This document shows, piece after piece, positions 6,764 to 10,505 of a stretch of DNA of 10,505 nt. The notes beneath the pieces are model-generated. The model saw only the letters and a program-made list of their open reading frames with translations, was not told where the DNA came from and did no database searches. The position numbers and the translations under genes are program-made. Source of the DNA: CAZXCK01 sp964639225 (GTDB lineage Bacteria > Chloroflexota > Anaerolineae > Aggregatilineales > Phototrophicaceae). The stretch is taken from positions 1 through 10,505 of the forward strand of contig CAZXCK010000140.1 of NCBI GenBank assembly GCA_964639225.1, given 5' to 3'. Within the stretch, counting starts at the first letter, position 1. Every line of letters begins with the position of its first letter.

Positions 6764-6781
6764 CTCGGAAATGGGCCTATG
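6684..6781. other. Cloverleaf-like foldable segment before pyrH
   Basis: A long-range 7-bp closing stem (6684-6690 with 6775-6781, one U-G pair on the plus strand) could enclose three helices. They are AGCG/CGCT (6691-6707), CAGC/GCTG around GCGAAA (6716-6729), and a 10-bp stem with one bulged A (6740-6749 with 6766-6774) that abuts the closing stem. On the minus strand the first helix has a tRNA T-loop-like TTCAAAA. It overlaps the right inverted repeat of the MITE-like element. Orientation and transcription are not established. Confidence 0.35.
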
Positions 6782-6799
6782 ACGGGCGTCGAAAACCCG

Positions 6800-6805
6800 C
6801 ATAAT
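6800..6805 (+). promoter_or_regulatory. Candidate -10 box for pyrH
   Basis: CATAAT (5/6 match to TATAAT) lies 92 bases before the pyrH start. The best upstream partner is ATGACG (6779-6784, 4/6 match to TTGACA) with a short 15-base spacer. This is a weak call; it would place the start of transcription outside the MITE-like element. Confidence 0.25.
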
Positions 6806-6897
6806 AGAGTCGTTCGCACCTCCGCCGCCTGTCTCTGCTGGGATGGGCGGCCCACCCTCACACCAAACGGCCACACACGCGAAGGAGAAAGCAACCG

Positions 6898-7653
6898 ATG
6901 GTAACCGCCAGCAGCAACGGGGAAGAACCCGCCTACAAACGAATTCTGCTGAAGCTCAGTGGCGAGGCACTGGCCGGACCGCAGGGCTTCGGCATCGACA
7001 CCGACCGCGCCGAAGAGATCGCGGCGCGCATCAAGGAAGTCCACGATCTCAACATCCAGATCGGCGTCGTCATTGGCGCGGGCAACCTGTGGCGCGGGCA
7101 GATCGGCGTCAATCGGGGCATGGAGCAGTCCACTGCCGACCACATGGGCATGATCGCCACTGTGATGAACGGCCTGGCCCTGCAGGACGCGCTGGAACGC
7201 CTGGGCGTGCCGACTCGCGTGCAGACCGCTGTGCAGATGAACGCTGTCGCCGAGCCGTACATCCGGCTGCGCGCCATCCGCCACCTGGAAAAAGGGCGCG
7301 TGGTGATCATCGCGGGTGGGACGGGTAACCCCTACTTCACCACCGACACCGCCGCCGCCCTGCGCGCGATGGAGATTGGCGCGCAGATCGTGATCAAGGC
7401 GACGAAAGTCAACGGAGTCTACACCGCCGACCCACATCGTGACCCCAGCGCTACCCGTTTCCCCCACCTGGACTACGATCAGGTATTGCAACACAAACTC
7501 CAGGTGATGGACCTGACTGCCTTCACCCTGTGCCAGGAAAACAATATGCCCATCCTGGTGCTGAACTTCTGGGCGGAGAATCACCTGTACCGCGCTGTCA
7601 ACGGCGACAACGAGGTGGGAACTCTCATCAGCCCGGCAGAACAGACCTCATAG
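6898..7653 (+). CDS. pyrH: UMP kinase
   Basis: A 251-residue bacterial uridylate kinase. It phosphorylates UMP to UDP with ATP in the cytoplasm, feeding UTP and CTP synthesis, and is normally an allosterically controlled hexamer. The amino acid kinase fold is evident. It starts with YKRILLKLSGEAL (residues 13-25, phosphate-binding lysine and glycine) and VIGAGNLWRG (58-67). DHMGMIATVMNGLALQDAL (81-99) and GGTGNPYFTTDTAAALRA (140-157) follow, then TKVNGVYTADP (169-179). The length is close to the family norm, with about ten extra N-terminal residues. The ATG at 6898 has AGGAG about 11 bases upstream. The gene is not next to rpsB, tsf or frr here, unlike the common bacterial arrangement, and seems to be transcribed on its own. 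Its stop is 6 bases from the end of the convergent lipoprotein gene. Confidence 0.97.
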   Translation: MVTASSNGEEPAYKRILLKLSGEALAGPQGFGIDTDRAEEIAARIKEVHDLNIQIGVVIGAGNLWRGQIGVNRGMEQSTADHMGMIATVMNGLALQDALERLGVPTRVQTAVQMNAVAEPYIRLRAIRHLEKGRVVIIAGGTGNPYFTTDTAAALRAMEIGAQIVIKATKVNGVYTADPHRDPSATRFPHLDYDQVLQHKLQVMDLTAFTLCQENNMPILVLNFWAENHLYRAVNGDNEVGTLISPAEQTS

Positions 7654-7659
7654 CAGCCC

Positions 7660-8538
7660 TCATCGCTGCGCCTCGACGTGTACCGTGTGGCGCAGCGATG
7701 TCCCCTGCACCTGCGGCAGCACCTCAACGCGGATAGTTGTCGTTTTCTGAGGTCCGATGGCCGAAGTTTCGACCACACGGTACCCCATCACCTGTTCTTC
7801 ATCGTTATACAGCGTCACAACCAGGCGTAAACGTGTCGATTCGTCGTCGTCCAGGTTGGTTATTTCTACATCGACCACATACCAGCCATTTTCTAGTCGC
7901 CCTGATGATGCCTCAATGTGGAGCGGCGGCGGCCCGGTCACTCTGGCGGCCCATTCGGCGCGCAGCAGATGCGACGAGGCGTTGCCGAAGTCACGATAGA
8001 GCGCCTGTTCCTCGCCGCCGGGGAAGAGCGCCCGGTACGGCGCTGACTCTCCGGCAGGGATGAGGCGTTGTTCCAGCAGCGTTTCGCGCTGTTCCAGCAG
8101 CGTGCCGTCGGGCTGGAACAGGTCCACGCGCACGGCGGCGCGCTGGACGTTGTCGCGGAGCGGGTTGTCCACGCGGCCCAGGCACAGGATGCCACCTTCG
8201 GTTGTCTCAAAACACAGCGGATCGGCTAAATTGAGCGGGAGAGGCGTAGGGGTTTGCAGACGGGGAACGTCAGACGACGCGGGACGTGTATGCGTCGGGT
8301 CATCGTCGTCGTCGTCCGTCATCACTGCCGACGCCGGCGCAAGCGTGGCCGCCGTCGGCAGGCCCGGTGGAGCCTCGGTGATACTGTGTGCCGGTTCGCG
8401 CAAAGTCAGGGTGATTGGTGGTAAATCAGTGGGAGGTAGAATAACACTGGTCGCAGCGTCAGAGCCGCCGGAGCAACTCACGACCCAGACGCTGAAAAAC
8501 ACGCATAGCAGTAGCGGACGCCAACCCCAGTAACCCAT
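7660..8538 (-). CDS. Putative lipoprotein with two FxLYD-like beta domains
   Basis: A 292-residue predicted lipoprotein of unknown function. The N-terminus has a hydrophobic segment ending in the lipobox VVSC, with C22 as the lipidated residue, so the mature protein should sit on the outer face of the membrane. A Pro/Thr-rich low-complexity linker (about residues 30-105) includes six consecutive aspartates encoded by a GAC/GAT repeat. Two beta-rich modules follow (about 109-200 and 205-290). Segments such as VDVEITNLDDDESTRLRLVV and the following Tyr-Asn-Asp resemble FxLYD-type domains. A seven-residue duplication (LLEQRET/LLEQRLI, 21-base period) lies in the first module. An in-frame TTG at 8550 abuts the GAGGA motif, so the ATG at 8538 (12 bases after it) is chosen. 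It converges on pyrH. Confidence 0.8.
   Translation of the reverse strand: MGYWGWRPLLLCVFFSVWVVSCSGGSDAATSVILPPTDLPPITLTLREPAHSITEAPPGLPTAATLAPASAVMTDDDDDDPTHTRPASSDVPRLQTPTPLPLNLADPLCFETTEGGILCLGRVDNPLRDNVQRAAVRVDLFQPDGTLLEQRETLLEQRLIPAGESAPYRALFPGGEEQALYRDFGNASSHLLRAEWAARVTGPPPLHIEASSGRLENGWYVVDVEITNLDDDESTRLRLVVTLYNDEEQVMGYRVVETSAIGPQKTTTIRVEVLPQVQGTSLRHTVHVEAQR
7661..7700. terminator. 12-bp inverted repeat at a convergent gene end
   Basis: Perfect 12-bp arms CATCGCTGCGCC (7661-7672) and GGCGCAGCGATG (7689-7700) with a 16-base loop lie inside the last codons of the lipoprotein gene, 8 bases beyond the pyrH stop. No U-run follows on either strand. It may act as a shared barrier or 3'-end hairpin for the two convergent transcripts. 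Confidence 0.45.
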
Positions 8539-8584
8539 TGGCGTGATCAATCCTCATAATTATGGTAAAGAGGTGCTGTTTAGT

Positions 8585-8590
8585 ATTATA
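8585..8590 (-). promoter_or_regulatory. -10 box for the lipoprotein gene
   Basis: Read on the minus strand this is a perfect TATAAT, which would start transcription near 8578 and give a leader of about 40 bases. No convincing -35 box is found 16-18 bases upstream, so it may need an activator. It lies in the AT-rich divergent region (8539-8725) shared with pncC. Confidence 0.4.
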
Positions 8591-8725
8591 ACCACATTGA
8601 GCGCCCAATACCTAGCAAAATCCGGCAATTTCAAGCAAACTATTTTCTAACTAAAGATCAACCTAAAAAAACATAAACGACAATCGTGTTTGGGGTCTGA
8701 TGATTTTCGTACAGGAGTCGAGATT

Positions 8726-9214
8726 ATGAACCAGGCGCTGCGACTTGAAGAACAACTTGGCCAGGAACTGCGGGAGCGCAGCCTGACCGTCTGCACGGCG
8801 GAGTCATGCACGGGCGGCCTGATCGCCCACCGGTTGACGAACGTCGCCGGCAGTTCGGATTATGTGATTGGCGGCGTGGTGGCGTATTCCAATCATGTGA
8901 AGTCCAGGCTGCTGCGCGTGCGCGGACACAGCCTCATCGATCACGGCGCGGTCAGCGTGCAGGTGGCGGTGGAGATGGCGACCGGGGCACGCCAGTTGTT
9001 CGGGGCCGATTTCAGCGTGAGCGTGACGGGCATCGCCGGGCCGGGCGGCGGCAGCGCCGAGAAACCGGTGGGCCTGACTTATATCGGGCTGGCCGGGCCG
9101 GACGATCTGCTGACGGTGGAGCGTTACGTGTGGGAAGGCGACCGCGAGGCCATCAAGGATGCCAGCGCCAACGCCGCACTCGAGCTGCTGCTGAAGTATA
9201 TAACCAGCGATTAG
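8726..9214 (+). CDS. pncC: CinA C-terminal-type nicotinamide-nucleotide amidase
   Basis: A 162-residue protein matching the stand-alone C-terminal domain of CinA. In characterised members (PncC) this domain deamidates nicotinamide mononucleotide to nicotinate mononucleotide in pyridine nucleotide salvage. The signature TAESCTGGLIAHRLT (residues 24-38) contains the expected catalytic serine S27. Other conserved segments are VVAYSNHVKSRLL (51-63) and SVTGIAGPGGG (99-109). The length is typical of the short form without the N-terminal molybdopterin-binding-like domain. The frame extends upstream to a TTG at 8690, but the ATG at 8726 has AGGAG (8713-8717) 8 bases before it and is clearly preferred. 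No other NAD or competence gene is adjacent. Function rests on family knowledge; activity towards NMN is inferred. Confidence 0.93.
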   Translation: MNQALRLEEQLGQELRERSLTVCTAESCTGGLIAHRLTNVAGSSDYVIGGVVAYSNHVKSRLLRVRGHSLIDHGAVSVQVAVEMATGARQLFGADFSVSVTGIAGPGGGSAEKPVGLTYIGLAGPDDLLTVERYVWEGDREAIKDASANAALELLLKYITSD

Positions 9215-9240
9215 CGCCAGCGCGCGCAACCTGCCCCCGG

Positions 9241-9281
9241 ACAAAAACAAACGGACTTCGCCGCTGTGCGCACGAAGTCCG
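9241..9281 (-). terminator. Intrinsic terminator of the 147-residue protein gene
   Basis: A 9-bp perfect stem (CGGACTTCG at 9252-9260, CGAAGTCCG at 9273-9281) is followed on the minus strand by TTTGTTTTTGT (9251-9241). It begins 27 bases after the stop at 9308. The hairpin also lies 37 bases past the pncC stop and may stop plus-strand transcripts weakly, although there is no U-run on that side. Confidence 0.75.
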
Positions 9282-9307
9282 CCATATTCCTGGCACAGCA
9301 TGGGCCG

Positions 9308-9751
9308 TTACGAGGCGTTGCGAACGATCTCCGTGTCGTTGACGATGTGCAGGCTGTTGGGATGCAGTGTGCCGGCAATCGCCCGCTGGATGCTGAGTAC
9401 CGAGTGCGACTCCTGACGGTCGTTGATCTGGTAGCTGGCTTCCTCATAAGCACAGGCAGTAACCAGATGGCTGGCCTGGCTGACGATCTCGTGCGCCAGA
9501 CTGGTATCCAGCACATCCTGCCGGTCCCACCATTGACCATAGCGCGGGCGGGGGTTCTCGCGCGCGGAATCCACCAGCAGGCGCGCCACGCTGCGCTGTG
9601 CGTCGAAAATCTGCCGGTGGAGCCGCCACGCGGCCTCCGGGCTGGTTGTGATCAGGTTGTAGTTTTTGCCATAGCGTGCCTGAAAGACCGCCACCAGCGA
9701 CAGCAGGCGCCCGGCCTCACATAAGAGTTGTTGGGCGATTGTCATATTCAT
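9308..9751 (-). CDS. Unrecognised 147-residue, probably helical protein
   Basis: I do not recognise this protein. It starts at an ATG with AAGGGA about 9 bases upstream and ends just before an intrinsic terminator, so it looks like a real single-gene transcript. It has no signal peptide, membrane segment or lipobox and is predicted cytoplasmic. The sequence looks mainly alpha-helical and mildly amphipathic, with several Trp residues (RLHRQIFDA, YGQWWDRQD) and two Cys. A region rich in His, Ser, Gln and Glu (SHLVTACAYEEASYQINDR) follows. No catalytic or metal-binding motif stands out. The upstream region is strikingly AT-rich and carries a 15-base palindrome (9799-9813), suggesting regulation. 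The DNA composition inside the gene is like that of its neighbours. Confidence 0.72.
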   Translation of the reverse strand: MNMTIAQQLLCEAGRLLSLVAVFQARYGKNYNLITTSPEAAWRLHRQIFDAQRSVARLLVDSARENPRPRYGQWWDRQDVLDTSLAHEIVSQASHLVTACAYEEASYQINDRQESHSVLSIQRAIAGTLHPNSLHIVNDTEIVRNAS

Positions 9752-9798
9752 GGCCAGTCCCTTTCTTTAAGAAACAGTCAAAAATCCGGTCAATTTAC

Positions 9799-9813
9799 TT
9801 AAACTCAGTTTAA
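9799..9813. promoter_or_regulatory. 15-base palindrome upstream of the orphan gene
   Basis: TTAAACT-C-AGTTTAA is a perfect 7-bp inverted repeat around one base, centred 55 bases before the ATG at 9751. It lies in an AT-rich tract (9765-9862), where a weak minus-strand promoter could be read: TTGTTT, 17 bases, TAAACT. The TAAACT lies inside the palindrome. It is an operator candidate; the regulator is unknown. Confidence 0.35.
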
Positions 9814-9856
9814 CATATACTTAACACAAAAACAATTGAGGTTTCCGTTAAATCAT

Positions 9857-9890
9857 AAAAAAAGCCCCGCCATCCATTGGACAGCGGGGC
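9857..9890 (-). terminator. Intrinsic terminator of the repeat-rich membrane protein gene
   Basis: Read on the minus strand, GCCCCGC (9890-9884) pairs with GCGGGGC (9870-9864) around a 13-base loop that can itself close with a 3-bp stem, and is followed directly by seven Ts (9863-9857). It begins 25 bases after the stop codon at 9915. This is a textbook Rho-independent terminator. Confidence 0.9.
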
Positions 9891-9914
9891 CGGTTGTGTG
9901 ATCCAGGCGCGCCT

Positions 9915-10505
9915 TTATTCGGAGATGGGCGCCGCCCGGTTGCGGCGGAAGAAAACGTAGATCAGCGCCAGCAGGATGAGCAACATCAGACCACCCGCAA
10001 CCAGCGGTATGAGGCTGTCGGTGGTTTCGTCATCGGCGCCGGGGGCTTCGACTTCGGTCAGCGGGCCGACCGGCGTGCGCGTAGGCACGGCTTCGGTGGG
10101 TGTCGCTTCGACAGCAGCTTCTTCGGTGGCTTCTTCGGTGGGCGTGGCGGACGGTGTTGGCGTGGCGGTCGCCGTCGGCGAGACTTCGGCCTCGGCGGTC
10201 TGCGTGGCAAGTTCGTCCTCAGTGGCGGCTACCGCCACCGCTACGGCATTGGTCGCGGTGGCCGCATCGGCCTCGGCGGTGAGCGTGGCCTGGGCGGCCT
10301 CCTGCTCGGCCTCGGCGGTGAGCGTGGCCTGGGCGGCCTCCTGCTCGGCCTCGGCGGTCTGCGTCGCCTGTTCGGCCTCCTGCTCGGCCTCGGCGGTGAG
10401 CGTGGCCTGGGCGGCCTCCTGCTCGGCCTCGGCGGTCTGCGTCGCCTGTTCGGCCTCCTGCTCGGCCTCGGCGGTGAGCGTGGCCTGGGCGGCCTCCTGC
10501 TCGGC
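9915..10505 (-). CDS. Repeat-rich, C-terminally membrane-anchored protein (partial)
   Basis: The frame is open to the window edge, so only the last 196 residues are seen; the start is outside. From the N-side the visible part has six full tandem 13-residue repeats, EQEAAQATLTAEA or EQEAEQATQTAEA, encoded by near-identical 39-base units. An Ala/Thr/Val stretch follows, then a Thr/Pro/Glu-rich stalk (SPTATATPTPSATPTEEATEE). The protein ends with one membrane segment (LIPLVAGGLMLLILLALIYVFF) and a short basic tail (RRNRAAPISE). This arrangement suggests an extracellular domain on a stalk anchored by a C-terminal membrane helix. The repeats should form a charged helix or coiled coil. The function and N-terminal domain are unknown. 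Strong base-level repetition implies recent expansion. Confidence 0.8.
   Translation of the reverse strand, partial: AEQEAAQATLTAEAEQEAEQATQTAEAEQEAAQATLTAEAEQEAEQATQTAEAEQEAAQATLTAEAEQEAAQATLTAEADAATATNAVAVAVAATEDELATQTAEAEVSPTATATPTPSATPTEEATEEAAVEATPTEAVPTRTPVGPLTEVEAPGADDETTDSLIPLVAGGLMLLILLALIYVFFRRNRAAPISE
10269..10502 (-). repeat. Six tandem 39-base repeats in two alternating types
   Basis: Units at 10269, 10308, 10347, 10386, 10425 and 10464 keep the reading frame. On the plus strand the order of types is a, a, b, a, b, a. Type a encodes AAQATLT and type b encodes AEQATQT at the variable positions. The a-b pair forms a 78-base higher-order unit. Copies of the same type appear identical, and the array runs off the window edge. 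Confidence 0.9.

Noticed and set aside
6684..6781. A true tRNA gene on the minus strand
   Set aside because: The T-arm and part of the acceptor stem fit. However, the arm in the D position is about 30 bases, the anticodon stem is poor, the outermost acceptor pair mismatches and no CCA is encoded.
6679..7584. 301-codon minus-strand frame opposite pyrH
   Set aside because: It is antisense to an intact UMP kinase and lacks any motif.

Overview
This GC-rich window reads as a chromosomal segment from a free-living bacterium, most likely a member of the Chloroflexota. The lineage is inferred from style, not from a marker gene. Several predicted secreted or lipid-anchored proteins carry Thr/Pro-rich linkers. 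There is a transpeptidase with an NTF2-like N-terminal domain, a large exported HExxH protease with an immune-inhibitor-A-like C-terminus, and a membrane-anchored Ala/Glu/Gln/Thr repeat protein. Genes are widely spaced, and much of the unusual signal lies in the intergenic DNA.

Layout, left to right. The minus strand carries a soluble receiver-histidine kinase protein (55-1167), an exported zinc metalloprotease (1299-3227) and a penicillin-binding transpeptidase (3308-5515). The last two lie 80 bases apart around a strong hairpin and may be co-transcribed from a promoter at 5550-5578. A 511-base gene-free stretch (5516-6026) follows. It holds an 11-bp hairpin, a CRP-like palindrome overlapping a good rightward promoter, and four consecutive small hairpins. 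On the plus strand come a MaoC-type hotdog dehydratase (6027-6500) and UMP kinase pyrH (6898-7653). They are separated by a 397-base stretch containing an inverted-repeat-bounded, MITE-like element and a cloverleaf-like foldable segment. A lipoprotein (7660-8538, minus) converges on pyrH and is divergent from a CinA C-terminal-type amidase, pncC (8726-9214, plus). An unrecognised 147-residue protein (9308-9751, minus) and the 3' part of the repeat-rich membrane protein (9915 to the window edge, minus) complete the window. Both of these end in good intrinsic terminators.

Functionally this is a mixed housekeeping and envelope region: nucleotide metabolism (UMP kinase), pyridine nucleotide salvage (PncC), acyl-CoA chemistry (MaoC-like), cell wall synthesis (PBP), extracellular proteolysis and signal transduction. 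I see no defence island, phage, CRISPR array, rRNA or convincing tRNA. The best candidates for something undescribed are the regulated hairpin-rich leader before the MaoC gene and the structured, inverted-repeat-bounded DNA before pyrH.
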